From Nemopilema nomurai (taxonomy: Eukaryota > Cnidaria > Scyphozoa > Rhizostomeae > Rhizostomatidae), in assembly GCA_003864495.1 (NCBI GenBank), contig ML133493.1:2177820-2241819 (forward strand): 64,000 nucleotides of DNA, in the 5' to 3' direction. The notes beneath the pieces were generated by a model. It had not been told where the DNA came from and ran no database searches. It saw only the letters and a list, made by a program, of their open reading frames with translations. Position 1 is the stretch's first letter; each line of letters starts with the position of its first letter. Positions 47,229 to 60,500 of this stretch are shown here, piece after piece. Made by a program: the position numbers and the translations under genes.

Positions 47229-50200
47229 TCAGTCAAGGTCATTTGCTGCTTTTTCAACTGCTTCACAAATGTCATCATTGATAAGCAACTTGTTTTGAAC
47301 ATTTGCCAATGCTGGGTGGTCGTCATGAGAAGATTGGTCTTCGTTTGTTCCAGCAATGGATGAAGAGGCAGGTCTTTTGAGAACGATGGCATCATCAGAG
47401 TCACAAATATTGCCAAAGACATCATAACAGGCAGAAGTGTTCAGAGTACAACCAATTGAATTATCCATCGTAGCGACTTTGCCAAGACCACCTTCGGATA
47501 TAGCAACAGTTAAATTGTCAGCCTCAGTGTTGCTTGCAGCAGTGAACTCGGCCATTTCAACGTCGGTGGCTGGTTCAACTTGATTGGCACCCACTTTGTC
47601 ACCAGCATCATTTGGGACATTGTTGGTACAAGCAGCATCTGAAATGGCACCTGCGGCGGCATCGTAACCAGAGACGCCAGCAGGGCTATCATCAGAACTG
47701 ATTGATGTATCTTGAATATAGTTAATGTCCATGTTATCAGGTGGTCCTACTGCCGTGCTTGTTGGAACTTGAATGGCTGAAACACTGAGGGGCTCATTTG
47801 CAATGCCATCCGTTGGAGTGTTAAGTTGACAATAAGTTTCCGCATTGGCTTTGTTTTCATGTTTGACATAACGTGGCACATCCGTTTTGTCTATAGCATG
47901 TGAATCACCTTCAGTGCCATTTGGGAGGTCTGTTTGGTGACATGCTGGGACATCAGACGGAATATTACACTGTTTATTGAATGGGTTATTGCTCGAAGCA
48001 CTGTTTCTTGCATCAGGTGGACACTGCACTGTTGCTTGAGGTATGAAAACGTCCTGGCTACAATTTACAAAGTCTATGGTGCTATGATCTATTGGATCTT
48101 CCTGTGTATCAATTTGAGTACCTGGCATTTCACTTGTTGGAACATCGATGTGGGCATCCTTCGAAACACGGGGCTGCTGCCCAGTATTGACACTACTTCC
48201 ATCACAACTTGAGGGACTGTCAAATTCATCGGAAGTGGCGGCGCTGTACAAATGGGTTTTGGTCCCAGGTCTACCATCACGGTTGATATCATCGATCTCT
48301 GAATCTGTTTTTAATAGGCCAACAGTGTCGACATGATCATTCGTTTTGGCAGCAGCTGGATCATTGATTAAAGAGCTGGCCAGACCATGATTTAGATCAT
48401 TGTTTTCTACGTGGCATGAGGTTTCAGGATCGACATCAGTTGAGCCAATTGTCTCAGTTTGAGTGCAGGTATCATTGACGCCAGACTCTTGGCCATCTTC
48501 TTGTTTATCAATTGGCTCAACAAGTGGGTTAGCAATTAGGGGCTCGTTGTTAGCTCCACTTGGGTCATCGTCTTCTTCGTGGTTTGAGGTCTTAGCATTG
48601 ACATCAATCGAGACACTTGGGTCAGCTTCAGTGCTCGCCTGATTGACACTCAGCTCTTGGCTTTCTTCTTGAATAACAATTGGCTTGGAAAGTGGATTAT
48701 CACCTGGGGGTTCAATTTTAGCTCCATTTGGGTCATCGTTTTCCTTAACACCTTCCGGATTGTCACCATGAACAACTGCTGTGGCATCAGGTTGGTTATC
48801 GGTCGAGGCATTGCCTTGGGAATGACATGGCTTGTCATCTTGTGTGACGATTGAAGCAACAGCATTGTCATCAGTCACATCATGTGCTTCAATTTCAACT
48901 TTGGGACCATCTTGGGCATCATCTGAGGTGTCGGCATGGACAACAGCTGTGGCATCAGATTGATTGTCAGCCGAAGCGTCGGCTTGGGAATCGTATAGCT
49001 TGTCATCCTGTGTGACGATTGAAGCACCGGCATTGTCATCAGTCAGATCATGTGCTTCGATCTCAACTTTAGGATCATCTTGGGCATCATTTGAAGTGTC
49101 GGCATGGACAACATCTGTATCATCAGGTTGACTGTCAGCCGAGGCATCGGCCAGGGAATGACATGGCTTGTCATCTTGTGTGACGATTGAAGCAACAGCA
49201 TTGTCATCAGTCAGATCATGTTCTTCGACTTCAACTTTGGGACCGTCTTGGGCATCATCCGAAGTGTCACCATCATCTTCTATGTTACTTGAGGCAGGAA
49301 AATTAGTCTCAGTAGAACTATTTGGTTTGGTTTCAACTTCGATGCCATTTTGGCTATCTCCTTGCGCGTCGGTCTTTTTTAAAGCTGAGACTTTGACTTC
49401 GCTACCAGTTTTGTCATTGTTTAGGAAATTAGCTTTGGTATCAACTGCAACACAACCTGCATCGTAAACACTGTCATTAACAGCTCTATTATCGATGACA
49501 TTGCCCTGACCATCAGAGTGCATGGCTGATTGAGATTGATCATCGCCCAACTCTTGTACTTGTCCCGGAATGTTTGGGTTTTGAATAGCAAGACATGCTT
49601 CTTTAGATGGGTATTTAAGTGTTTCCATGTCTGTGCCATTTGGTTGAAGCAGTGAGGTATTGGCATTCCTCTGAACCTGAAACAGGAATGAAAATATTTG
49701 TCTCAGTGAAGATGACATGTAATCAAATTAATTGTATCTAAGTTGAAATAAATACATCCAAGAATAAATTTTGCTTAAATACTTTCATCTGCAAAGTTTT
49801 CCCGCCTCTTCTTATGTTGATCTGCAAGAGAGCTGTCTTTGGTTTTGCTCCTTTACGTCGCAAAAGTTTTTTGCCATGAATTTTGCTTTCTAGTTTTCTG
49901 TTTTACAAAAATTCATGCTCTGCATTTGTATAGCGATATCAACGGTTTTCACCTGTTCGCTTTGGTGCTGTGCTCCAGTCGCCCCGGTCTCATCTGACTT
50001 GATGTCAACTTTTTTAACAGCTGTCGATCCTTAAATGGAAATTAGAAGTTATCTTCTGACAAATTTATTCAAATGTCAATGCATTATACTAAAGTTTAGA
50101 TGCAGCATTTTGTCGTGAAAGATAAGCTATCTTGCAATCATTCATTCTTAAATATTGGTTCTTTGCCTCTTTTGTAAAGCTTAAAGATGTCACCTTTTGG

Positions 50201-50532
50201 TGTCTGTGATTCTTCTGTTTTCTTCTTGTAGTAGCACCTTGGCTGCTTGTCATCTCCAGTTCCAATCCGGTTGGATCTCCAGCCTGGCATCAAGTATGCA
50301 ATGATAATTAATCATTTTTAAAATATTTAATCAATCTCATTTCTAATCGAATCAAAGGCCTGCTATGAACAACTCTGTTCACTTAAACCTGGCAAAAAAT
50401 GAGATACGAAGGAACTTACCAATTAAAATGATACGCGGCCAATGTGCTAAGAGAGCGAAAGGTACCAATAGCAGCCTTAAAAGATGACTTACCGAGACAG
50501 CCACACATCTTTGACATGTTGCAACCACCCAT
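47229..50532 (-). CDS. U8: acidic repeat protein, intact, shortest repeat block
   Basis: Exons 50493-50532, 50194-50283, 49953-50029 and 47229-49676 give 884 aa. Second-subfamily copy with only three minisatellite units (about 48765-49260), which accounts for its short length. Its first middle repeat is distinct (DDPNGAKIEPPGDNPLS, then SVSIDVNAKTSNHEE), a variant also found in U9. The exon 3 acceptor is AAG (from CCTTAAATGG on +), as in U2 and U6, and not CAG. Confidence 0.75.
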
Positions 50533-52285
50533 AGTGGCAGTTGCCCGTTTATTAACTGTAGTTATCCCTCAATACTTGTTTTCTTCTTCGGCAAATAACC
50601 CACCTCCTAGTATCTTGCGAAAGCATAATATCAATAATTCTTTGATACCAATCGCTATTGGCATCTGACGTCACATTCATAACTTACGACGATGGATTGA
50701 ATTTCCGCGCGTACTGTAGTCTCGGTTCCATCCTTTGTTGAAACGAAGTGTTTGACGATAAAAACAGTTCTCCCATTATTTGATATAAGAATTTCACTGA
50801 TAGCCACGAAATGATGAACTTGGGAAATATTAGCAACGAGAATTTGAAATGGTTTATGGCTGAAGTTGGAAGAGAACTCGGTTTGACTAGTGCTAACATG
50901 ATCGCTCTCTTTGCTTGAGTTGAAATGGAAAAAAAATATGTAAACAATGTAAAATATGTAAAAAATTGTTATTTTTCAACTGTTGTGCCAAGAAGTCGTA
51001 CCATTGCTATTTTTTTCTGCTCCAACTTTTGAAACATTTCTACAGGGTGAATTACTACTGATCAAGCGATAATTTTAATGTCTCGGTTGCCAATGTTCCA
51101 TTTACGTCCTTGAAATATAAAGATTTGCAGTCTCCAAATGGCTTTGTTTTTTACGCATTTAATCCGGACTCATCAAGTGTGGGAAATGGCCGATCAGCTG
51201 GTTCGTTTCTTGAATTTGAATTACTATTCGCGAGAAGTTCTTCCTTTTACGCATTTAAACTTAGATTGCAGAGATCTACGTTTGTCTTTTGCGTCATTTA
51301 TTACTTGCAAGATACTTGATTGGATTGGCACGTGTTTACCACTTTAATCTATTCTGGTATGAGCAGGCGCCGGTAAAAGTAATCTCTAGATGTTGCAGTA
51401 TGTGGTGTTTCTCCGGCGTTTACTGTTTTATGTCTGTAATTAAACTTTTAGAGTTGGTTGAGCTGTTGTTAGTTTGATTGCCATAGTTCTTTTCCCAACA
51501 TTCAATAATAGGTCCAAATTATGATAACTTGATTCGTTCCTACTTTCAATTAATGACCGAAACCTATGGTAGTTTCGAGATCAGATGTCTGCTGCTTCGC
51601 GGTTTTGAATAATCTGTTCAAAAATGGATTATATTCGAGATGCATACATTAGACAACTTTTGCCAGGCATGGGTGAGCTTCACTGTATAATGCATTTCAT
51701 AACCACTTCGTTTGGTGCAAAGATCGGTGAACCAGTACGCAAGAGATTTGTCAAACAAAATCATTGAGAAATGGTTCTCCAATATTTTGTGACAGTCTTT
51801 TAGCACCAGGTCCTTTATGCAAGGCTTTCTTTAGATTCTTACCTTAAATGCAATTGATTTCAAGCATAGTCCTTTACAAGTGTAAAATGTAATGAATATA
51901 TCTGTGCCCGGCAAACATTTCACAGACTTCTATTCAAACTTTGCAACGAGACGCAAAGCTACAGGGCAGTTACCGTAGTTAAAGTTTTGCGAAAAGAATG
52001 GCAGCAGCCGTAGCATGCGTACAAGTGTCAAATGTCACCGTGATACTCCAAAGCATTCGTTGCTACTATGTCATCATGGAATGTCATGTCATGGCATCTC
52101 TAGCTGGGATGTAGATGAAATCCAGACAAATACACAATTGTCATAAATAAGCTTTAAATTGACAAAAAATATAAATTACTGCATAAAATGGTTTTCCTTT
52201 CTTACATGTATTATTAAAGGATTATTGATGGAAAGATCGGTAAAGCCCTTACGCAAGAAATTTGTAAAACAAAATCATTGAGAAT
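50533..52285. other. Spacer S8 (class C), fused into U9
   Basis: Matches S6 through the first copy of its internal duplication and the start of the second (to CAAAATCATTGAGAA), then jumps into U9 coding sequence near 52284. The rest of the second copy and the normal U9 3' end are missing. No gene or MITE. Confidence 0.65.
50648..50673 (-). promoter_or_regulatory. U8 promoter block: CCAAT/ATTGG plus CRE
   Basis: TGACGTCA at 50666-50673, 134 nt from the ATG. CCAAT and ATTGG are kept; the inner motif is TCTTGCGA as in U6. Confidence 0.5.
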
Positions 52286-52980
52286 TCAGGATTCGTCTGC
52301 AATGCCATCGGTTTGAGTGTCAACTTGGCAATAAGTTTCCGCATTGGCTTTGTTCTCCGGCTGGACACAACTAGGGACATCCGTTTTGTCTGTAGCATGT
52401 GAATTGCCTTCAGTGCCATTTGGGAAAAATGCGTGGTGACATGTTGAGGCATCAGACGGAATATGACACTGTTTATCGAATGGGGCATCGCTTGAAGCAC
52501 CGTTTCTTTCACCAGGTGGACACTGCACTGTTGCTTCAGCTTGGAAAACGTCTTGGCTACAATTTACAAAGTCTATGGTGCTATGATCTTTTGCATTTTC
52601 CTGTGTATCTATTTGAGTACCTGGCATTTCACTTGTTGGAACATCGATGTGGGCATCCTTCGAAACACGGGGCTGCTCCCCAGTATTGACATCACTTCCA
52701 TTACAACTTGAAGGACTGTCGAATTCAGCAGAAGTGGCAGCGCTGTACGAATGGGTTTTGGTCCCAGGGCCACCATCACGATTGATGTCATCGATCTGTG
52801 AATCTGTTTTGATTAGGCCAACGGTGTCAACATAATCATTCGTTTTGGCAGCAGCTGGATCATTGATTAAACAGCTTGCCAGGCCATGATGTAGATCATT
52901 GTTTTCTACGTGGCATGAGGTTTCAGCATCGACATTAGTTGAGCCAATTGTCTCAGTTTCAGTGCAGGTATCGTTGACGC

Positions 52981-53779
52981 CAGGGGCGCCTACCCTGGGG
53001 GGGCTGGGGGGGCTGCTGCCCCTCCTGCCCTCCTCCAGGAGGGGCAGAGGGGGCAAGAAGTGCCCTTGAATATACGACTTCTATGAAAAGATTATAGAAT
53101 ATTATAGAAATCTAGTTGATGACAACTCCTTTCTGATACTGTTGATCTTTGACACCGGAAACTGTTAATTTTTTCAAAACAGCGTCGGGTTTTGCGTCGG
53201 ATTCTCCGAATCTTTCAATGAGTAATAAAATGAAGGTAATAGTCAGGAACAAAGCAAACAGCCCGGCACACAGGGCTTCATCAGGGGAAAATGAAGCCTG
53301 TATGCCGGGGTAAATTATAACAGTTATTTTTCGGAAGACAATAACAAACTTTGAAAAACCAATGGCGTCTCATACAAAACTGACTTTTTTAAACCACTGG
53401 AATAAACAACTATTTGATCTGCTTTTGCTTATTGTGATTATCATTTGCCTCTTCACTTTCAATGATCCTGCAACCCCGGATTATTTCGACTTAATTTAGG
53501 TTTAGATTATTTAGACTTAGAAATCAGAATTTTCCAACCATTTAAATCACCATGATCATTTAAATTTCATAAACCAAACGTTGCGAATAAAGCCATTTTG
53601 TACCCACTTGTATCGAGAATAGTGTCAAAATTGTATGGGTGGAACATACCAATATTTTATAACGTACCAACACCCACTTCAACCCAACGAATTTTCGATT
53701 ATTTTAATGGAAAAATTCTACGATTTGCCCTCAGCACTAGCACTGCCCCTCCTGCCCTTATCTCCAGCAGGCGTCCCTG
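52981..53779. mobile_element. hAT-like non-autonomous transposon inside U9
   Basis: 799 bp insertion flanked by an 8 bp duplication, GTTGACGC, at 52973-52980 and 53780-53787. Ends are short imperfect inverted repeats: CAGGGGCGCCTACC on the left and the complement of GGCAGGCGTCCCTG on the right (CAGGGACGCCTGCC). Subterminal GC-rich blocks include CCCCTCCTGCCC near both ends and a G-run near 52995-53012. Known: an 8 bp target duplication with CAGGG ends is typical of hAT elements. No transposase is visible, so it would need a helper in trans. Composition is clearly different from the surrounding gene. Confidence 0.85.
53262..53310. repeat. Inverted repeat (hairpin) inside the hAT-like element
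   Basis: Arms 53262-53281 (CCCGGCACACAGGGCTTCAT) and 53291-53310 (ATGAAGCCTGTATGCCGGGG) pair with one mismatch and one bulge around a 9-base loop. Role unknown; internal palindromes are common in non-autonomous elements. Confidence 0.6.
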
Positions 53780-55970
53780 GTTGACGCTAGACTCTTGGCC
53801 ATCTTCCTGTTTATCAATTGGCTCAACAAGCGGATTAGCAATTAGGGGCTCGTTGTTAGCTCCACTTCTGTCATCGTCTTTTTCGTGGTTTGAGGTCTTA
53901 GCATTGACATCAATCGAGACACTTAGGTCAGCTTCAGTGCTCGCCTTATTGGCACTCAACACTTGGTTTTCTTCTTGAATAACAATTGGCTTGGAAAGTG
54001 GATTATCAACTGGGGGCTCAATTTTATCTCCACTTTGGTCATCGTTTTCTTGAATACAATCTGGATTACCACCATGGACAACTGCTGTGGCATCAGGTTG
54101 ATTGTCAGCCGAGGCATCGGCCAGGAAATGACATGGCTTGTCACCTTGTATGACGATTGAAACACCAGCACTGTCATCAGTCAGATCATGTGCTTGGACT
54201 TCAACTTTGGGACCGTCTTGGACATGATCTGAAGTGTCATCATTCACAACAGCTGTATCATCAGGTTGATTGTCAGCCGAGGCAGACGCTAGGGAATCAT
54301 ATGGCGTGTCATCTTGTGTGACAGTTGAAACACCAGCATTGTCACCAGTCTGATCATGTGCTTTGACTTCAACTTTTTGACCATCTTGGACACCATCCGA
54401 AGTGTCACCATTGACAACAGCTGTATCTTCAGGTTGATTTTCAGCTGAGGCATTGGCTATGGAATGACATGGCTTGTCATCCTGTGTGACAGTTGAAGCA
54501 CCATCATTGTCAGCAGTCAGATCATGTGCTTCAATTTCAACTACGGGATCATCTTGGACATCATCTGAAGTGTCATCATTGACAACAGCTGTCATAACTG
54601 GTTGATTGTCAGCTGAGGCATCGGCTAGAGAATGAGATGGCTTGTCATCTTGTGTGACGATTGAAGCACCATCATTGTCATCAGTCAGATCATGTTCTTC
54701 AACTTCAACTTTGGGACCATCTTGGACATCATCCTGATTGTCATCATCATCTTCTATGTTACTTGAGGCAGGAAAATTAGTCTCAGTGGGACTATTTGGT
54801 TTGGTTCCAACTTCGATACCATTTTGGTTATAGCCTTGGACGTCGGTCTGGTTAAAAGCTGAGACTTTGATTTCGCTACCAGTTTTATCATTATTTAGCA
54901 AAATAGTTTTCGCATGACCTGCCACATAACATGCATCGTAAACACTGTCATTAACAGCTCTATTATCGATGACATTGCCTTGACCATCAGAGTGCATGGC
55001 TGATTGAGATTGATCATCGCCCAACTCTTGTACCTGTCCCGGAATGTTTGGGTTTTGAATAGCAAGACATGATTCTTTAGATGGGTATTTAAGTGTTTCC
55101 ATGTCTGTGCCATTTGGTTGAAGCAGCGAGGTATTGGCATTCCTCTGAACCTGAAACAGGAATGCAAATATCTCTCTCAGTGAAGGTGACATGTAATCAA
55201 ATAAATTGTATCTAAGTTGAAATAAAGACATCCAAGGCTAAATTTTGCTTAAATACTTTCATCTGCAAAGTTTTTTCGCCTCTTCCTATGTTAATCTGCA
55301 AGAGAGCAGTTTTTTGTGAATTTTGCTTACTCGTTTTCTGTTTTACAAAAAATCATGTTCTGCATTTGTACAGCGATATCAACGGTTTTCACCTGTTCGC
55401 TTTGGTGCTGTGCTCCAGTCGCCCCGGTCTCATCTGACTTGATGTCAACTTTTTTAACAGCTGTCGATGCTGAAATGGAAATTAGAAGTTATCTTCTGAC
55501 AAATTTATTCAAATTTCACTGCCTGATACTTAAGTTTAGACGCAGCCTTTTGTGGTAAAAAATAAGCTATCTTGCAATCTTTCATTCTTAAAATTGGTTC
55601 TTTGCCTTTTTTGTAAAGCTTAAAGATTTCACCTTTTAGTGTCTGTGATTCTTCTGTTTTCTTCTTGTAGTAGCACCTTGGCTGCTTGTCATCTCCAGTT
55701 CCAATCCGGTTGGATCTCCAGCCTGGCATCAAGTATGCAATTATAATGAATCATTTTGATATATTTAATCAATCTCATTTCTAATCGAATCAAAGGCCTG
55801 CTATGAACAACTCTGTTCACTTAAACCTGGCAAAAAATGAGATACGAAGGAACTTACCAATTAAAATGATACGCGGCCGATGTGCTAAGAGAGCGAAAGG
55901 TACCAATAGCACCCTTAAAAGATGACTTACCGAGACAGCCACACATCTTTGACATGTTGCAACCACCCAT

Positions 55971-57569
55971 AGTGACAGTTGCCCGTTTATTGACGGTACT
56001 TATCCCTTAATACTTGTTTTCTTCCTCGGCAAATAATCCACCTCCTAGTATCTCGCGAAGCAGAGTTGCAATAATTCTTTAGAACCAATCGCTATTGGCA
56101 TCTGACGTCACATTCATAACTTCCGACGATGGATTGAATTTCCGCGGGTACTGTAGCCTCGGTTCCATCCTTTGTTGAAACGAAGTGTTTGACGATAAAA
56201 ACAGTTCTCCCATTCTTTGACACAAGAATTTCACTGATAGCCACGATGTGATGAACTTGGGAAACATTAGCAACGAGAATTTGAAAGTGTTTATGGCTGA
56301 GGTTGGAAGAGAACTCGGTTAGACTAGTGCTAGCATGATCGCTCTCTTTGCTTCAATTGAAATAGAAAGAAAATATGTGAACAATGTAAAATATGTAAAA
56401 ATTGTTATTTTTTCAACTGTTGTGCCAAGAAGTCGTACCATTGCTATTTTTTTCTGCTCCAACTTTTGAAACATTTCTACAGGGTGAATTACTATTGATC
56501 AAGCGATAATTCTGATGTGTAGGCTGCCAATGTTGCATTTACGTCCTTGAAATATACAGATTTGCAGTCTCCAAGTGGCTTTGTATTTTTTGCGCATTCC
56601 ATTCTGACTTATCAAGTGAGAGAAATGGCCGATCAGTTTTATCGAATCTTGGGCCTGGATTACTATGAGATTTATGCTTGTCTTTCTGCATCATTTGATC
56701 AATGACACATTGCTAGACTGGCAGCGCTTTACCGCTTTTATCTATTCTGCTATGGGTAGGCGACGGTAAAAACCAGCTCTAGATTTTGCAGTATGTGGTG
56801 TTTTCTCGGGGTTTACTGTTTTATGTCTGTAAGTTAAACTTTTAGGGTTTTTTGAGCTGGTGTTAGTTTGATTGCCATAGTTCTTTCTCTTCCCAACTTT
56901 CAATAATGGGTCCAAATTATGATATCTTGAAGATCAGATGTCTGCTGCTTCGCTGTTTTGAATTGTGTGTTCGAAAATGGATTATATCTGAGATGCATAT
57001 ATATAGCAACTTTTGCACAGGCACGGGGAAGCTTCACTCTATAATGCATCTCATAATCAATTCGTTTGGTGCAAAGATCGGTAAACCCGTACGCAAGAGA
57101 TTTGTCAAACAAAATCATTGACAAATGGTTCTCCAATATTTTGTGACAGTCTCTTAGCACCAGGACATTTATACTAAACTTTGCCTTGATTCTTACCTTA
57201 AATGCAATCGATTTCAAGCATAGTCCTTGGCCAGTGTAAAATGAAATGAGTATATTTGTGCACGGAAAACATTTCACAGACTTCTATTCAAACTTTGCAA
57301 CGAGACGCAAAGCTACAGGCAGTTACCGTTGTTGACGTTTAGCGAAAAAAATGGCAGCAGCCGTAGCATGCGTACAAGTGTCAAATGTCACCGTGATATT
57401 CCAAAGCATTCGTTGCTACCATGTCATCATGGCATGGCATCTCTAACTGGGATGTAGATGAAATCCAGACAAATACACAATCGTCATAAGTAAGTTTTAA
57501 ATTGACGAAAAATGTAAATTACTGCATAAAATGATTTTCCTTTCTTACATGTATTTTAAAAAAAATTAT
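55971..57569. other. Spacer S9 (class A) between U9 and U10
   Basis: About 1.6 kb, the same length as S1 and very close to S4. No MITE, no gene. Confidence 0.6.
56085..56110 (-). promoter_or_regulatory. U9 promoter block: CCAAT/ATTGG plus CRE
   Basis: TGACGTCA at 56103-56110, 133 nt from the ATG. CCAAT, ATTGG and the inner TCTCGCGA are present although the gene downstream is disrupted. Confidence 0.5.
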
Positions 57570-60500
57570 TCAGTCAAGGTCATTTGCTGCTTCTTCAACT
57601 GCTCCAAAAGTATCTTCATTGATAAGCAACTTGTTTTGAACATTTGCCAATGCTGGGTGGTCGTCATGAGAAGATTTGTCTTCGTTTGTTCCACCAATTG
57701 AAGAAAGGAGGTCTTTTGAGAACGATGGCATCATCAGAGTCACAAATATTGCCAAAGACATCATAACAGGCAGAAGTTTTCTGAGTACAGCTTGTTGAAT
57801 CATCCATCTTAGCAACTTTGCCAAGAGCACCTTCGGATGTAGAAACAGTTAAATTGTCAGCTTCAGTGTTGCTAGCGGCAGTGAACTTGGCCATTTCATC
57901 GTCGGTGGCGGGTTCAACTTGATTGGCACCCACTTTGTCACAAGTATCATCTGGGACATTGTTGGTACAAGCAGTATCTGAAATGGCACCTGCGGCGGCA
58001 TCGTAACCAGAGACGCCAGCAGGGCTATCATCAGAACTGTTTGATGTATCTTGAATATAGTTAATGTCCATGGTATCAGGTGGTCCTACTGCCGTGCTTA
58101 TTGGAACTTGACTGGCTGAAACACGGAAGGATTCGTCTGCAATGCCATCGGTTGGAGTGTCAACTTGGCAATAAGTTTCCGCATTGGCTTTGTTCTCCGG
58201 CTGGACACAACTAGGGACATCCGTTTTGTCTATAGCATGTGAATCGCCTTCAGTGCCATTTGGGAAGTCTGTGTGGTGACATGTTGGGGCATCAGACGAA
58301 TCACGACACTGTTTATCAAATGGGGCATTGCTTGAATCGCCGTTTCTTGCACCAGGTGGACACTGCACTGTTGCTTGAGGTTTGAAAACGTCCTGGCTAC
58401 AATTTGTGGTTTCTTTGGTGCTTTGATCTATTTGATCTTCCTGTGTATCAATTGGAGCACCTGGCATTTCACTCGTTAGAACATCGATGTGGGCATTGTT
58501 AGAAACACGGGGCTGATCTTCAGTATTGACATCACTTCCATCACAACTTGAGGGACTGCCGAATTCAGCAGAAATGGCAGCGATGTACAAATGGGTTTTG
58601 GCCCCAGGGTCACCATCACGGCTGATGTCATCGATCTCTGAATCTGTTTTGATTAGGCAAATGTTGTCAACATGATCATCTGTTTTGGCATCAGCTGGAT
58701 CATTGATTAAACAGCTGGCCAGGCCATGATTTAGATCATCTTTTTCTACGTGGGATGAGGTTTCGGCATCGACATCAGTTGAGCCAATAGTCTCAGTTTT
58801 AGTGCAGGTATCGTTGACGCCAGACTCTTGGCCATCTTCTTGTTTACCAATTGGCTCAACAAGTGGATTAAATTAGGGGCTCGTTGTTAGCTCCACTTGG
58901 GTCATCGTCTTCTTCCTTGTTCGAGATCATAGCATTGACATCAATCAAGATTGGTCCACTTGTATCCGATTCAGTGCTCGCGGCATTGGCACTCAGCTCT
59001 TGGTTTTCTTCTTGGATAACAGTTGGTTTGGTTTATTAACTGGGATTTAGCTTTTAGTCTGGGCACTTTTCTCATTGCTGTTGTCAGGTTTGGTTAGTCG
59101 ATGCATTGGTTAGGGAATGACATGGCTTGTCTTCCTGTGTGACAATTGAAGCAACAGCATTGTCATCAGTCAGATCATGTGCTTCAACTTCAACTTTGGG
59201 ATCATCTTGGACATCATCTGAAGTGTCGGCATGGACAACAGCTGTATCGTCAGGTTGATTGTCATCCGAAGCGTCGCTAGGGAATCGTATAGCTTGTCAT
59301 CTTGTGTGACGATTGAAGCACCGCATTGTCATCAGTCAGATCATGTGCTTCGACTCAACTTTAGGATCATCTTGGGCATCATTTGAAGTGTCGGCATGGA
59401 CAACATCTGTATCATCAGGTTGACTGTCAGCCGAGGCATCGGCCAGGGAATGACATGGCTTGTCATCTTGTGTGACGATTGAAGCAACAGCATTGTCATC
59501 AGTCAGATCATGTGATTCAATTTCAACTTTGGGACCATCTTGGGCATCATCTGAGGTGTCGGCATGGACAACAGCTGTGGCATCAGATTGATTGTCAGCC
59601 GAAGCGTCGGCTTGGGAATCGTATAGCTTGTCATCCTGTGTGACGATTGAAGCACCGGCATTGTCATCAGTCAGATCATGTGCTTCGATCTCAACTTTAG
59701 GATCATCTTGGGCATCATTTGAAGTGTCGGCATGGACAACAGCTGTATCATCAGGTTGATTGTCAGCCGAGGCATCGGCTAGGGAATGAGATGCCTTGTC
59801 ATCTTGTGTGACGATTGAAGCACCAGCATTGACATCAGTCAGATCACGTGCTTCGACCTCAATTTTGGGACCATCTTTGGCATCATCCGAAGTGTCACCA
59901 ACATCTTCTATGTTACTTGAGGCAGGAAAATTAGTCTCAGTAGGACTATTTGGTTTGGTTTCAACTTCGATGCCATTTTGGCTATCTCCTTGCGCGTCGG
60001 TCTTTTTTAAAGCTGAGACTTTGACTTCGCTACCAGTTTTGTCATTGTTTAGGAAATTAGCTTTGGTATCAACTGCAACACAACCTGCATCGTAAACACT
60101 GTCATTAACAGCTCTATTATCGATGACATTGCCCTGACCATCAGAGTGCATGGCTGATTGAGATTGATCATCGCCCAACTCTTGTACTTGTCCCGGAATG
60201 TTTGGGTTTTGAATAGCAAGACATGCTTCTTTAGATGGGTATTTAAGTGTTTCCATGTCTGTGCCATTTGGTTGAAGCAGTGAGGTATTGGCATTCCTCT
60301 GAACCTGAAACAGGAATGAAAATATTTGTTTCAGTGAAGATGACATGTAATCAAATTAATTGTATCTAAGTTGAAATAAAGACATCCAAGGATAAATTTT
60401 GCTTAAATACTTTCATCTGCAAAGTTTTCCCGCCTCTTCTTATGTTGATCTGCAAGAGAGCTGTCTTTGGTTTTGCTCCTTTACGTCGCAAAAGTTTTTT

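Larger units (their letters stand above)
52286..55970 (-). pseudogene. U9: copy lacking its 3' end and carrying a transposon
   Basis: Exons 55931-55970, 55633-55722, 55393-55469 and exon 4 from 55150 downward. Exon 4 is open to the transposon at 52981-53779, which adds a stop soon after entry (53699). Beyond the element the original frame resumes (VNDTCTETETIG) and runs to a TGA at 52286 created by the fusion with spacer S8. About 187 C-terminal codons are absent compared with U2. Four minisatellite units (about 54055-54735). Exons 1-3 and the promoter block look normal, so a truncated product of the N-terminal part is possible. Confidence 0.8.
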
